64,000 bases of DNA from Photobacterium angustum (GTDB lineage: Bacteria > Pseudomonadota > Gammaproteobacteria > Enterobacterales > Vibrionaceae). Positions within the stretch are counted from its first letter, which is position 1. Each line of letters opens with the position of its first letter. Shown one piece after another: positions 9,460 through 19,813 of this stretch. The translations under genes and the position numbers were made by a program. The notes below the pieces were generated by a model. It ran no database searches. It had not been told where the DNA came from and worked only from the letters and a program-made list of their open reading frames with translations. The stretch is taken from positions 47,201-111,200 of the forward strand of contig NZ_PYOM01000017.1 in NCBI RefSeq assembly GCF_003026365.1, in the 5' to 3' direction.

Positions 9460-11177
9460 TATGTTCTCTCCGTCTTGCTTAACCACATCTCATTCATTGC
9501 ACCACCACGGATAAGCATTGGGTAAACGTGCTCTGTTTCATCAACACTGATATCAATAAAGACTAATTTATCTTTTAGTGCTAAAGCTTTCTCTAGTTCA
9601 CTTTCTAATTTATTAGGATCTGAAATTCGTACACCAACATGGCCATAAGCTTCAGCAATAGCCGCAAAATCAGGCACAGAGTCCATGTATGAATGTGAAT
9701 GGCGACCTTGATAGATCATATCTTGCCACTGTTTCACCATACCTAAGAATCGGTTATTTAAGTTAATGATCTTAACAGGAATATCGTATTGCAGCGCCGT
9801 AGATAGCTCTTGGATATTCATCTGAATACTGCCATCACCGGTTACGCACACCACTTCTGCATCAGGTAAAGCAAACTTCACTCCCATCGCAGCAGGTAAA
9901 CCAAAGCCCATCGTGCCTAAACCACCAGAATTAATCCAACGACGTGGCTTATCAAATGGATAATACAGTGCGGCAAACATTTGATGCTGACCAACATCAG
10001 AAGAGACATAAGCTTCGCCATTCGTTAAGCGGTGAAGCACTTCAATGACTTGCTGTGGTTTAATTCGATCGCTATCAGTGTCATAACTTAAACATTCACG
10101 TTCACGCCACGATTCAATTGATTGCCACCATTGCGCGATCTCTTGTTGATCATTTTTAACTTCATGCTCTTTCAATAATTTAAGCATGCTATTTAATACG
10201 GTATCCGCCGAGCCCACAATAGGAATATCTGCTGATACGGTTTTAGATATTGATGAAGGATCAATATCTATGTGCATGATCGTTGCATCAGGGCAGTACT
10301 TTTCTAAGTTGTTGGTCGTACGATCATCAAAACGCACTCCAATACCAAATATAAGATCTGCGTTATGCATTGCCATATTAGCTTCATAAGTGCCATGCAT
10401 ACCCAACATACCTAAACACTGTTTATGTGTGCCAGGGAACGCCCCTAGCCCCATCAGGGTATTTACAACAGGAATGTTTAATGACTCAGCAAGCTCAATC
10501 AATTGCTCGCTACACGATGACATGATAGCACCACCACCGACGTACAATACTGGCTTTTTCGCTGATAATAGCGCTTTAACACCACGTTTAATTTGTCCTT
10601 TATGACCTTGGGTCGTAGGATTATATGAACGTAATGAAATCGATTCTGGATATTGATATGGATACGCTTCAGCAGGGTTTAACATATCTTTAGGGATATC
10701 AACCACAACAGGACCAGGGCGGCCTGTAGATGCGATATAGAAGGCTTTTTTGATGATTTCAGGGATGTCTTCAGGTTTGGTTACAAGAAAGCTATGTTTA
10801 ACGACTGGGCGTGAGATCCCAACCATGTCACATTCTTGGAATGCATCGTTACCAATTAAGCTACTCATTACTTGTCCTGATAGTACGACCATAGGAATTG
10901 AATCCATATAAGCCGTTGCAATACCAGTAATGGCATTCGTTGCGCCAGGACCAGAGGTCACCAGTACAACGCCTACATCACCCGTAGCACGCGCATAACC
11001 ATCAGCCATATGAACAGCAGCTTGTTCATGACGAACAAGAACATGTTCAATATCGCTTTTCTCATGAAGGGCATCGTAGATATCAAGAACAGAGCCACCA
11101 GGGTAGCCGAATATATGCTTAACGCCTTGATCGATCATAGAACGTACGATCATATCAGCGCCGGACAACATCTCCAT
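9459..11177 (-). CDS. ilvI: Acetolactate synthase III, large catalytic subunit
   Basis: IlvI is the ThDP- and FAD-dependent catalytic subunit. It makes acetolactate from two pyruvates (valine, leucine) or acetohydroxybutyrate from pyruvate and ketobutyrate (isoleucine). The 572 residues include the N-terminal ThDP domain with the catalytic Glu ([15 protein letters not shown]), the FAD-binding middle, and the C-terminal ThDP-Mg motif ([10 protein letters not shown]...[11 protein letters not shown]). ATG 11177 was chosen because GGAGAC lies seven bases upstream and it gives the family start MEMLSGADM. It forms an operon with ilvH. Confidence 0.97.
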   Translation of the reverse strand: MEMLSGADMIVRSMIDQGVKHIFGYPGGSVLDIYDALHEKSDIEHVLVRHEQAAVHMADGYARATGDVGVVLVTSGPGATNAITGIATAYMDSIPMVVLSGQVMSSLIGNDAFQECDMVGISRPVVKHSFLVTKPEDIPEIIKKAFYIASTGRPGPVVVDIPKDMLNPAEAYPYQYPESISLRSYNPTTQGHKGQIKRGVKALLSAKKPVLYVGGGAIMSSCSEQLIELAESLNIPVVNTLMGLGAFPGTHKQCLGMLGMHGTYEANMAMHNADLIFGIGVRFDDRTTNNLEKYCPDATIMHIDIDPSSISKTVSADIPIVGSADTVLNSMLKLLKEHEVKNDQQEIAQWWQSIESWRERECLSYDTDSDRIKPQQVIEVLHRLTNGEAYVSSDVGQHQMFAALYYPFDKPRRWINSGGLGTMGFGLPAAMGVKFALPDAEVVCVTGDGSIQMNIQELSTALQYDIPVKIINLNNRFLGMVKQWQDMIYQGRHSHSYMDSVPDFAAIAEAYGHVGVRISDPNKLESELEKALALKDKLVFIDISVDETEHVYPMLIRGGAMNEMWLSKTERT

Positions 11178-11457
11178 ATTTTGTCTCCAGGTCGATGAAA
11201 CATAGTTAGGGCTTATTTTTAGCCTAATAAACGCCATGAATAATTCATGCTATGTATACTACGCAATGCAATAACAACACGCAGTTACCTGTAACAACTT
11301 TAACGCTTTTGCAGCATTTGAATCTAGAGGAAAAGTCGACTTTGATTTTAAAATCTTAAAAATTGATGTTTTATGACTTTTTACAGGCAAATAAAACCAT
11401 CAAGCCACATTAATAACCACGGTATAGTTTTATTACCAAATATGTTACTGGTTAAAG
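11178..11457 (-). other. ilvI upstream region
   Basis: This spacer holds no gene. No branched-chain leader peptide or attenuator was found. It contains a TATACA-type -10 candidate near 11252-11260 (minus strand), the palindrome at 11235-11249 and a second AT palindrome GATTTTAAAATC at 11344-11355. In E. coli this region is bound by Lrp; that is background, not shown here. Confidence 0.45.
11235..11249. promoter_or_regulatory. 15-bp palindrome at the ilvI promoter
   Basis: CATGAATAATTCATG is symmetric around a single A, 58 bases upstream of the ilvI start and just downstream of a possible -10. It looks like an operator. It resembles half-spaced ARG-box halves (TGAAT/ATTCA) but the spacing is too short for ArgR. 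Confidence 0.4.
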
Positions 11458-11485
11458 CAAAAAAGGAGCCATAATGGCTCCTTAA
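11458..11485 (-). terminator. Terminator of the acyl-CoA synthetase gene
   Basis: AAGGAGCCAT pairs with ATGGCTCCTT; on the minus strand six T follow. It lies 18 bases after the stop codon. Confidence 0.88.
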
Positions 11486-11503
11486 TTTATTAAAAATAAA
11501 ACA

Positions 11504-13327
11504 TTATTTGTCTTTATGAGACGCCTTTTTATGGCTTTCCTCATACATATGTTCAATTTCTTTATGGTAACGGTCTTGAATCACTTTTCGACGAAGTTTT
11601 TGAGTCGGCGTTAACTCGCCTTTGTCCATCGAAAATGATTTAGGTAGCAAGGTGAATTTCTTCACTTGTTCAAAACGTGCTAAATCTTTTTGTAGCTCTA
11701 CCACACGCTTTTCAATTAACTCAACAATTTGGCTATGTTTAACTAGCTCCAAACGGTCTTTGTATTTGATATTTAACTCGCGCGCATGTTCTTCAAGCGT
11801 TTCAAAACACGGAACAATCAAGGCAGATACAAACTTACGAGTATCGGCAATGACAGCTATCTGTTCAATAAAGTGATCTTTGCCTATCGCACCTTCAATC
11901 ACTTGCGGTGCAATATATTTACCACCAGAAGTCTTCATTAACTCTTTAATACGGTCAGTAATAAACAAGTTACCTTGCTCATCAAGATAGCCCGCATCAC
12001 CGGTTTTCAAGAAGCCATCTTCAGTGAAATTTTTCGCGGTTTCTTCTGGCATATTGTAATAGCCACGCATAACCATCGGACCACGAACTAAAATTTCATT
12101 CTGCTCGCCAATTTTAACTTCGGCACCGGGCATTGGCATACCAATCGAATCAGGGTTATAACAACTGTCATCCCAACAAGAAACTGTCGCTGTGGTTTCT
12201 GTCATGCCATAACCTAATTTAACGTTAATTCCAATCGCGTGGAAAAAACGTCCAATTCCTGCATCTAATTTCGCGCCACCACATGGCATAAATTTAATAT
12301 TGCCACCAAGTACTGCCTGCAGTTTGGATAACACTACTTTCTCAGCTAACGCATAAGATTTCTTCAATAACCAAGATGGCTCACGACATTCTTGACGGGC
12401 AGCAGCCATCTTAGCGCCCATGTTCACCGCCCATGTAAATATCATTTTACGGTGTAAGGGTGCGCGAGAGACTTTATCGTGAATACCTGAATAGATTTTT
12501 TCAAACACACGAGGAACCGCTGACATATAGTGCGGTTTCACCGTGATTAATGCTTCTTTCAATTTATTAGTATCGGATAGGTAGCAATTTACGACACCAC
12601 GATGTAGTGCGTAGAACGTCCATGCACGTTCAAAGACATGTGATAACGGTAAGAAGCATAATGAAGTATCACCTTCATCTAGTGCTAAACGTTGATCATG
12701 CGCTTCAATCTGAGAAGCAATGTTTGCATAATCTAACATGACCCCTTTCGGTGTACCGGTTGTACCCGAGGTATAAATCAGTGTGACCAAATCATCCATT
12801 TGTTGTGCAGATAATCGAGTATCAAGTTCTTGTTGATACTCACCACTTGCTTGCTTTACAAACTCATTATAATGACACGCCAATGGATGTTCAGGGATAG
12901 TGACATCATCAGACAATGCAACAATGCGTTCAAGCTGAGGACATTGTGCGGCAATTTCCACAGCCGCATCCATTTGAGCTTGCTCGCCAACAAAAAGTAC
13001 TTTTACACTAGCGTCTTGAAGAATATAAGCCGCTTGCTGCTCTGTACTGGTTGGATAAATAGGAACAGTAATACAACGATTGTATAACGTGGCAAAATCA
13101 GCAACAGTCCAGCGAGGCATATTGTTTGCGAATATGCCAACTTTATCTTGTACTTGTAGGCCTTGGCACAATAATGCTAAAGCCAATTGCTGAATTTGCT
13201 CACCAAAACAATTCCAACTAATATCTTGCCACTCACCATCTACTTGATGACGTAATGCAGGCTTATCACCTAAGCGAGAAACTTGACTGCGAATGCGGTG
13301 AACAATATGAAAATCGTGTTGTGCCAT
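11504..13327 (-). CDS. Long-chain acyl-CoA synthetase (AMP-forming), VC2484-like
   Basis: It activates fatty acids to acyl-CoA through an acyl-AMP intermediate. The 607-residue protein is of the FAA1-like long-chain group rather than canonical FadD. The ATP/AMP P-loop signature [15 protein letters not shown] (~residues 178-192), the GYGMTET motif, the hinge segment [34 protein letters not shown] and the C-terminal lysine region are visible. There is no signal peptide, so it is cytoplasmic or membrane-peripheral. It lies between ilvI and leuO as in V. cholerae. A FabR-like palindrome sits 17 bases upstream, suggesting control by fatty-acid status. The exact substrate is unknown. Confidence 0.92.
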   Translation of the reverse strand: MAQHDFHIVHRIRSQVSRLGDKPALRHQVDGEWQDISWNCFGEQIQQLALALLCQGLQVQDKVGIFANNMPRWTVADFATLYNRCITVPIYPTSTEQQAAYILQDASVKVLFVGEQAQMDAAVEIAAQCPQLERIVALSDDVTIPEHPLACHYNEFVKQASGEYQQELDTRLSAQQMDDLVTLIYTSGTTGTPKGVMLDYANIASQIEAHDQRLALDEGDTSLCFLPLSHVFERAWTFYALHRGVVNCYLSDTNKLKEALITVKPHYMSAVPRVFEKIYSGIHDKVSRAPLHRKMIFTWAVNMGAKMAAARQECREPSWLLKKSYALAEKVVLSKLQAVLGGNIKFMPCGGAKLDAGIGRFFHAIGINVKLGYGMTETTATVSCWDDSCYNPDSIGMPMPGAEVKIGEQNEILVRGPMVMRGYYNMPEETAKNFTEDGFLKTGDAGYLDEQGNLFITDRIKELMKTSGGKYIAPQVIEGAIGKDHFIEQIAVIADTRKFVSALIVPCFETLEEHARELNIKYKDRLELVKHSQIVELIEKRVVELQKDLARFEQVKKFTLLPKSFSMDKGELTPTQKLRRKVIQDRYHKEIEHMYEESHKKASHKDK

Positions 13328-13627
13328 AAGTACTCTATTTTTTTAGCTTACACTTGTAAGCTGATTCGAGATATGCAGTCTACAATTCAGCCTATAAAAA
13401 GCCAACCATAATGCACATAAAATTATATTTCCCAACGCTTACCCGCTACTCTACGCCTTGTGAATAAAAGCTATCAAACGACTTTTCAATCAAAAAGCAA
13501 AAGTGTAAGAATCTATAAATAACATGGTTGAAGAACGAAAAAATCAACCTTATTTCACGTCGCGGCATTATTCATATTGCGAAACAGCAGACAACTCTTA
13601 CCACTGTAATATCGATAGCTTGTAACC
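13328..13627. other. Spacer between the acyl-CoA synthetase gene and the leuO terminator
   Basis: No gene is supported. It holds the FabR-like palindrome at 13345-13362 and presumably the acyl-CoA synthetase promoter; no clear -10/-35 pair stands out. A 33-codon plus-strand ORF (13524-13625) has no SD. Confidence 0.5.
13345..13362. promoter_or_regulatory. FabR-like 18-bp palindrome upstream of the acyl-CoA synthetase gene
   Basis: AGCTTACACTTGTAAGCT is a perfect 8+2+8 palindrome lying 17 bases upstream of the start codon. It matches, apart from one symmetric position, the FabR operator type AGCGTACA-N2-TGTACGCT as I remember it from E. coli fabA and fabB. FabR responds to the acyl-ACP/acyl-CoA pool, which suits a fatty-acid activating enzyme. 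The regulator gene is not in this window. Confidence 0.5.
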
Positions 13628-13655
13628 AAAAAAGGTCAGCAATTGTGCTGACCTT
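13628..13655 (-). terminator. Terminator of leuO
   Basis: AAGGTCAGCA pairs with TGCTGACCTT around ATTG; on the minus strand six T follow. It begins 20 bases after the leuO stop. Confidence 0.88.
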
Positions 13656-13674
13656 CACGTTTATATCATGGGTT

Positions 13675-14631
13675 TTATTGGGTTAGATCACCACAAATTG
13701 CCATTAGCTGATCTCGCATCCAGATATTGCCTTTATCCTTTTGTGTTGATTCATGCCAACTTAGGTAACCGCTAATTTTGTTATTCGTAAAGGGAAGCTC
13801 TAACACTTTTAAGTGTAGGTTATCAGCCACAGATTCAGCTAACCAACGAGGCGCTACCGCAATTAATTCAGATTGGCCGACCACATACATGATATTGCTT
13901 AAACTCGCACCTTGATAAGCTTCATTGTAACTGTGCGCTTGATTGTAAATATGATCAGCAAAACCTTTAACTTCAGGGATCGTTTTTAATACGGCATGCA
14001 TTTCATTATTAAATTCAGCTTCAGAAATACTGTCATGTAAACGAGGGTGATTTCCTGATGCGATGACAACAAGTTCATCACTGAATAATTCTGTGCTACA
14101 GAATCCTTGTTCATCAAAGCGTACATAATCAATCACAAAATCAATTTCTTGATAACGTAATTTCTGTGCTAATTCTGCTTCAAATTCGGCTTCAAGTTGA
14201 AGACGTAAATGAGGAGCTTGCTTGTGCATTTCTTTTAAAATCTGAGGTGCAAAACGCATGTCTGAAGGGCTGCAAATTGCCAACTTAAAAGTGCGTGTTG
14301 AAGTCATTGGACTGAAGATAGAACATGGCAATTCATTCTTAACTAATTGCAGTGCTTGGCGAAGTGGACCAAACAATTGTTTTGCTCGTTGCGTAGGTTG
14401 AATACCGCGACCATGACGAATAAATAACTCATCATTAAACATTACTTTAAGGCGCGCAACTGCATTACTTACCGCAGGTTGTGACATACCTAAATTATGT
14501 GCAGCGCGAGTAATGTTCTGCTCTTGCATTACGGCGTCAAAAACAGTTAATAAATTAAGATCAACACTACGTAATGTTGATTCCATTGAATAACTTTCTG
14601 CTGGGAAAACTGAAGCTGTTTTACGTGTCAT
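13675..14631 (-). CDS. leuO: LysR-family regulator LeuO
   Basis: LeuO is a global LysR-type regulator that antagonises H-NS and, in vibrios, links to acid and bile responses and ToxR. The 318-residue protein has the N-terminal winged HTH (residues ~22-80), where the segment LNLLTVFDAVMQEQNITRAA is identical to E. coli LeuO, and a C-terminal effector domain ending with the conserved YLSWHESTQKDKGNIWMRDQ block. The SD GAGGC sits five bases before the ATG. Its position between ilvIH and leuABCD is the classical one. The region upstream is very AT-rich, as expected for an H-NS/LeuO-controlled promoter. Confidence 0.95.
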   Translation of the reverse strand: MTRKTASVFPAESYSMESTLRSVDLNLLTVFDAVMQEQNITRAAHNLGMSQPAVSNAVARLKVMFNDELFIRHGRGIQPTQRAKQLFGPLRQALQLVKNELPCSIFSPMTSTRTFKLAICSPSDMRFAPQILKEMHKQAPHLRLQLEAEFEAELAQKLRYQEIDFVIDYVRFDEQGFCSTELFSDELVVIASGNHPRLHDSISEAEFNNEMHAVLKTIPEVKGFADHIYNQAHSYNEAYQGASLSNIMYVVGQSELIAVAPRWLAESVADNLHLKVLELPFTNNKISGYLSWHESTQKDKGNIWMRDQLMAICGDLTQ

Positions 14632-14954
14632 ATTATGCCTCTAAATTTATGAGTTCATCGGCACTTCCTATGCCTTCAGTAACTTAGAAGCTTAATTCTT
14701 GCTTCTAGTCTAAACCCGCTTGATTTGGGATGAGGCCAGTATCATCCAAACAGATTGATGAGACTAATAATAGAATATAAGTGATTATGATTCTTATATG
14801 AATTAATGCACATTCAGAAATATAAACCTTAAAAATCATTTAGTTAAACCAAACATAAAATAAATAAAAAAAGATATAAATAAAAATTCAGACACTTTTT
14901 TAAGATAAAAAACGATAACAAATTCAAGAATAATCAGTAGCTTTTTCTATTGAT
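14632..14954. other. AT-rich leuO upstream region
   Basis: These 323 bases contain no supportable gene. The part from about 14760 to 14940 is extremely AT-rich with A-tracts, the type of DNA bound by H-NS and LeuO; that is an inference from composition. Confidence 0.5.
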
Positions 14955-16073
14955 TCATTTCACCAATGATTTAATAAGTGAAGGTGTTACCGTTATATAT
15001 TGGCTTTCAGGGTAATGCTCGGACATTGCTTCAGCTACAGATTCAGGGAACTCTACTTGCTGCCATAACACTTCTTTTAGTGTATCAATATCATCCCACT
15101 CTTTATTAAGTAACCACTCACTAACTTCACTTGCAACATCTGGGATTTTAACCCGCCCAACACTCTCACTATCAAGCCAAACTCGCATCGTCGTCACATC
15201 TAACGATTGAGTAACATGAGCCAACCCCATCATCGCTAACGTGGCAACATTACTACTTTGTTCAAATTGTCCTTGTAATGGCTTTAGCAATAATTTTTTC
15301 CCTAAAGAAATAGCCTCTGAAGGCAGTTCAAAACCACCGTTTGCCACGACACCTTTACAGTGATGTAAATGGTGATGAAACCCCTCTCGACTTAATGGTT
15401 TCAACTGCACGTTTTGCCATTGTGATTTGCTCTCAATATCTGGGTGATAACAAACAAAATTCACTTGCTGAAAATGAGAGAGTAAATCGGTAATTTGAGA
15501 AAGTGACTCAAAGGGCAAATACACCAAAATAAAAGGTTGTTGATGACGACTTGGTATATCAAAACAAGGAATAATTGGTGGTAAAATTGGGCAGTTAAAA
15601 TGATGCCAATGCAGACCAATTTGATATTGAGTCGGAGCAAAATAACGTGTAAGTAATCGATCAAATACGCTTTCATTCGCTTTGGGTACATCATGTAAAA
15701 AAGCTGCTTGATGACTTAACGAAAGGCTGGGTACTTTCTGCTGTTTTGCAGCCCATGCAGTAACAGGCTCAAAATCATTCAACACTAAATCATAACGAGA
15801 TAAATCTAACGTTTTCACCTCTTGTCGAAATTGCCGTAAATCAAGCTGATGCCATGTTTTTAATCGTTGAATACAGCCTTGTTCGGTAACAAAAGTCAGC
15901 CCTTTTCCCAATTGATAATCACCAAAACAGGCCATATCAAAAAACTTATCTCGTTCCCGCCCTGAAAAATAATAATCAACCTCACAATCTAATCCATCAA
16001 AAGCACGTGCCATTTCACGAGCTCGAGAAATATGACCATTACCCGTACCTTGGATCCCATAAAGTATTTTCAT
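14955..16073 (-). CDS. MJ1255/VC2487-type glycosyltransferase
   Basis: This 372-residue protein belongs to the family named after MJ1255 and VC2487 (GT-B fold, related to MurG/UGT-like enzymes). The N-terminal MKILYGIQGTGNGHISRAREMA is the glycine-rich entry loop of that family. Further on are the acceptor-side block LSLSHQAAFL and the donor-side block VVANGGFELPSEAISLGKKLLLKP, which resembles the nucleotide-sugar binding region. No signal peptide or clear membrane segment is present. Donor and acceptor are unknown. It follows the PAP2 gene by ten bases in the same direction, so the two are probably an operon that modifies a lipid or polyprenyl-linked molecule. Confidence 0.88.
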   Translation of the reverse strand: MKILYGIQGTGNGHISRAREMARAFDGLDCEVDYYFSGRERDKFFDMACFGDYQLGKGLTFVTEQGCIQRLKTWHQLDLRQFRQEVKTLDLSRYDLVLNDFEPVTAWAAKQQKVPSLSLSHQAAFLHDVPKANESVFDRLLTRYFAPTQYQIGLHWHHFNCPILPPIIPCFDIPSRHQQPFILVYLPFESLSQITDLLSHFQQVNFVCYHPDIESKSQWQNVQLKPLSREGFHHHLHHCKGVVANGGFELPSEAISLGKKLLLKPLQGQFEQSSNVATLAMMGLAHVTQSLDVTTMRVWLDSESVGRVKIPDVASEVSEWLLNKEWDDIDTLKEVLWQQVEFPESVAEAMSEHYPESQYITVTPSLIKSLVK

Positions 16074-16083
16074 TGTATATTCC

Positions 16084-16596
16084 TTACAAGATAAAACCGG
16101 CTAATTCAAAACAAGCAAAACCTAATAATGCGCCAGCAACAATATCGCTAAGATAATGCACCCCCAGCAATACACGGGAGAAGCCAATGCAGCTTGCCCA
16201 TAGCCACACCATTTCACTATACGAAGGATAAAAGCTTGAAATTAAGGCGGCCATCATAAAAGCCGCCGCAGTATGACCCGATGGCAAGCTATAGCGATCT
16301 GAGGGTTTTATAAAGGAGGGTAAACTAACCGGACGACTACGTTTAAAGCTGTTTTTGAGCAACCAATACAATGGGAGTTCAATCAAAAACATCAACAAAC
16401 CATATAAAATAAAAGAATCACCGTGTTGTTGATCACCCCACCATATGAGCAAGCCAATCATTGCATATAAGTGGCCATCACCAGTTCGTGAAACAATACG
16501 GCTAATTTTAGCCAGTGGAATATTAAATCGATGACAGAGACATAGCGTTGAAAACGCATAATCAAAACGCTGAATGGGGGTAAGTAATGTCATCAT
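16084..16596 (-). CDS. PAP2-family membrane phosphatase
   Basis: The PAP2 (type 2 phosphatidic acid phosphatase) motifs are complete: KNSFKRSRP (motif 1), PSGH (motif 2) and SRVLLGVHYLSD (motif 3 with the catalytic His), separated by several membrane helices. The product is 170 residues. ATG 16596 was chosen because GAAGGAG lies five bases upstream; the longer frame starts at a TTG (16677) without an SD. The substrate could be an isoprenoid diphosphate or a phospholipid phosphate. It is the first gene of the pair with the glycosyltransferase. Confidence 0.87.
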   Translation of the reverse strand: MMTLLTPIQRFDYAFSTLCLCHRFNIPLAKISRIVSRTGDGHLYAMIGLLIWWGDQQHGDSFILYGLLMFLIELPLYWLLKNSFKRSRPVSLPSFIKPSDRYSLPSGHTAAAFMMAALISSFYPSYSEMVWLWASCIGFSRVLLGVHYLSDIVAGALLGFACFELAGFIL

Positions 16597-16911
16597 TGTT
16601 CTCCTTCTTATAACTGTCACTAGAATAAAAAGGACTTGTGACAACAAGGTGAAACTTAAAAGGAGAGTCAGTGACAATCTAGAAGAAAACGAGAATCACA
16701 TAAATTGTTAATGATTTGGCAATTTTTTATCACTAAAGGTTATTGCCCGACCTTCTCTGTGTTTTTCTCTTATTTATAGAAAAATAAATCGCAACAATTA
16801 AAAATCAATTAGTTAACGTTATAATTGTAAAATAAACGTAATTATTGGTTGACCTTTGACCTGTCTATTTGGTATTCATTTGTTAATCAACTTCATATAA
16901 GTGTGTATAAA
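16597..16911 (+). other. PAP2/leu divergent spacer
   Basis: No gene is seen. The right half carries the leu promoter; the rest is AT-rich and, next to leuO, a plausible LeuO/H-NS target. Confidence 0.5.
16849..16878 (+). promoter_or_regulatory. Candidate promoter of the leu operon
   Basis: TTGACC (16849-16854) and TATTCA (16873-16878) are separated by 18 bases. Transcription would begin about 25-30 bases before the leader peptide. Confidence 0.5.
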
Positions 16912-16962
16912 ATGAAAAAACGTTTCTCTTTACTCCTTAGCCTCCTCCTTATCGTGACTTAA
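16912..16962 (+). CDS. leuL: leu operon leader peptide
   Basis: A 16-codon ORF encodes MKKRFSLLLSLLLIVT, with six leucine codons (TTA, CTC, CTT, CTC, CTC, CTT) in a row of eight. It sits directly before alternative RNA hairpins ending in a terminator upstream of leuA. When leucyl-tRNA is short the ribosome stalls on these codons, the antiterminator forms and leuABCD is read. The SD is weak, as in many leader peptides. No function other than the act of translation is expected. Confidence 0.9.
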   Translation: MKKRFSLLLSLLLIVT

Positions 16963-16965
16963 ATC

Positions 16966-17035
16966 GCGCGGGTTGCTTTTGAGTGGGAAACGCCACTAAA
17001 GATTTTAAAACCCGCGCAACTTGCGCGGGTTTTTT
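16966..17035 (+). terminator. leu attenuator (antiterminator and terminator)
   Basis: AACCCGCGCAA pairs with TTGCGCGGGTT (17009-17031) and six T follow: a strong terminator. The upstream segment GCGCGGGTTG (about 16966-16975), right after the leader stop, can pair instead with the terminator's left arm and so act as antiterminator. This is the classical amino-acid attenuator layout. Confidence 0.9.
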
Positions 17036-17102
17036 CATATATCGACTAGCGCAAGTGAATGCGAACTAACCTGTAACGGTAATAGATTAAAAGGAAGTAG
17101 CA

Positions 17103-18647
17103 ATGAAAGATCAGGTCATTATTTTCGATACTACGCTACGTGACGGTGAACAAGCGTTGTCGGCAAGCCTTACCGTAAAAGAAAAGCTACAGATCGCATA
17201 TGCATTAGAACGTTTGGGTGTTGATGTGATTGAAGCTGGCTTTCCTGTGTCATCCCCTGGCGATTTTGAGTCAGTACAAACCATCGCGAAACACATCAAA
17301 AACAGTCGTATTTGTGCTCTATCTCGAGCGGTAGCAAAAGATATTGATGTAGCGGCAGAGTCATTGAAAGTCGCAGAAGCTTTCCGCATTCATACCTTTA
17401 TTTCAACCTCAACTGTTCACGTACAAGACAAGCTACGTCGTAGCTATGATGATGTAATTGATATGGGTGTCGCAGCTGTAAAGCGTGCGCGTAATTATAC
17501 TGATGATGTTGAGTTCTCATGTGAAGATGCGGGCCGTACTCCGATTGATAATCTATGCCGCATGGTAGAAGCGGCTATCGATGCGGGCGCTAACACCATT
17601 AATATCCCTGACACCGTGGGCTACACCCTGCCGAGTGAGTTTGGCGGTATTATCACCCAGCTATTTAATCGCGTTCCAAATATCGATAAAGCTGTTATTT
17701 CTGTCCACTGTCACGATGATTTGGGGATGTCTGTTGCCAACTCAATGGCAGCTGTTCAAGCGGGTGCTCGTCAGGTAGAAGGAACCATTAATGGTCTAGG
17801 TGAGCGTGCAGGTAACTGCTCACTAGAAGAAATTGCGATGATCATCAAAACGCGTCAGGAGTTACTGGGCGTAACAACCAATATCAAACACGATGAAATT
17901 CACCGCACCAGTAAAATGGTTAGTCAGTTGTGTAATATGCCAATTCAAGCTAATAAAGCGATTGTTGGGGCTAATGCCTTTAGTCACTCATCGGGTATCC
18001 ACCAAGATGGGATGCTAAAAAATAAAAACACCTATGAGATCATGACGCCTGAATCGATAGGCCTTAAAAACCAAGCACTAAACTTAACCAGTCGCTCTGG
18101 TCGTGCGGCAGTTAAAAGTCACATGGATGCATTGGGCTACACCGAGAAAGAGTATAGCCTAGATAAACTGTATGCTGATTTCTTAAAACTGGCTGATCGA
18201 AAAGGCCAAGTGTTTGATTATGACTTAGAAGCATTGATGCATTTTTCTAACCTTCGTGATGAAGATGACTACTTCAAACTGAACTACCTAAGTGTTCAAT
18301 CGGGTAGTGTGATGGCAACGACCAGCATCAAGCTATTGTGTGGTGACGAAGAAAAATGTGAAGCGGCAGTCGGTAACGGTCCTGTCGATGCGTTATACCA
18401 GTGTATTTACCGCCTAACAGGTTATGACATTGTGCTGGATAAATTTGATTTAACCGCAAAAGGCGAAGGCGAAGACGGCTTAGGACAAGCAGACATCATC
18501 GCTAATTATAAAGGTAGAAAATACCACGGAACGGGCTTAGCAACCGATATTGTAGAAGCGTCTGGTCAAGCGTTACTGCACGTTATCAACAGCATTCACC
18601 GTGCAGATCAAATTGAAGAAATTAAGCAACGCTCAGCAACTCACTAG
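17103..18647 (+). CDS. leuA: 2-isopropylmalate synthase
   Basis: LeuA condenses acetyl-CoA with 2-ketoisovalerate, the committed step of leucine synthesis. The 514-residue product has the N-terminal TIM barrel with [16 protein letters not shown], the metal-binding [13 protein letters not shown], and the C-terminal LeuA dimer domain that binds leucine for feedback inhibition. Length is close to E. coli (523). The SD is AAGGAAG. It is the first structural gene behind the attenuator; leuB follows after 63 bases. Confidence 0.97.
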   Translation: MKDQVIIFDTTLRDGEQALSASLTVKEKLQIAYALERLGVDVIEAGFPVSSPGDFESVQTIAKHIKNSRICALSRAVAKDIDVAAESLKVAEAFRIHTFISTSTVHVQDKLRRSYDDVIDMGVAAVKRARNYTDDVEFSCEDAGRTPIDNLCRMVEAAIDAGANTINIPDTVGYTLPSEFGGIITQLFNRVPNIDKAVISVHCHDDLGMSVANSMAAVQAGARQVEGTINGLGERAGNCSLEEIAMIIKTRQELLGVTTNIKHDEIHRTSKMVSQLCNMPIQANKAIVGANAFSHSSGIHQDGMLKNKNTYEIMTPESIGLKNQALNLTSRSGRAAVKSHMDALGYTEKEYSLDKLYADFLKLADRKGQVFDYDLEALMHFSNLRDEDDYFKLNYLSVQSGSVMATTSIKLLCGDEEKCEAAVGNGPVDALYQCIYRLTGYDIVLDKFDLTAKGEGEDGLGQADIIANYKGRKYHGTGLATDIVEASGQALLHVINSIHRADQIEEIKQRSATH

Positions 18648-19799
<1,152 letters not shown>

Positions 19800-19813
19800 G
19801 GGAGCAATGAGCA

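Noticed and set aside
13524..13625. 33-codon plus-strand ORF near the leuO terminator
   Set aside because: No SD and mixed composition; it runs into a region used for the leuO transcript end.
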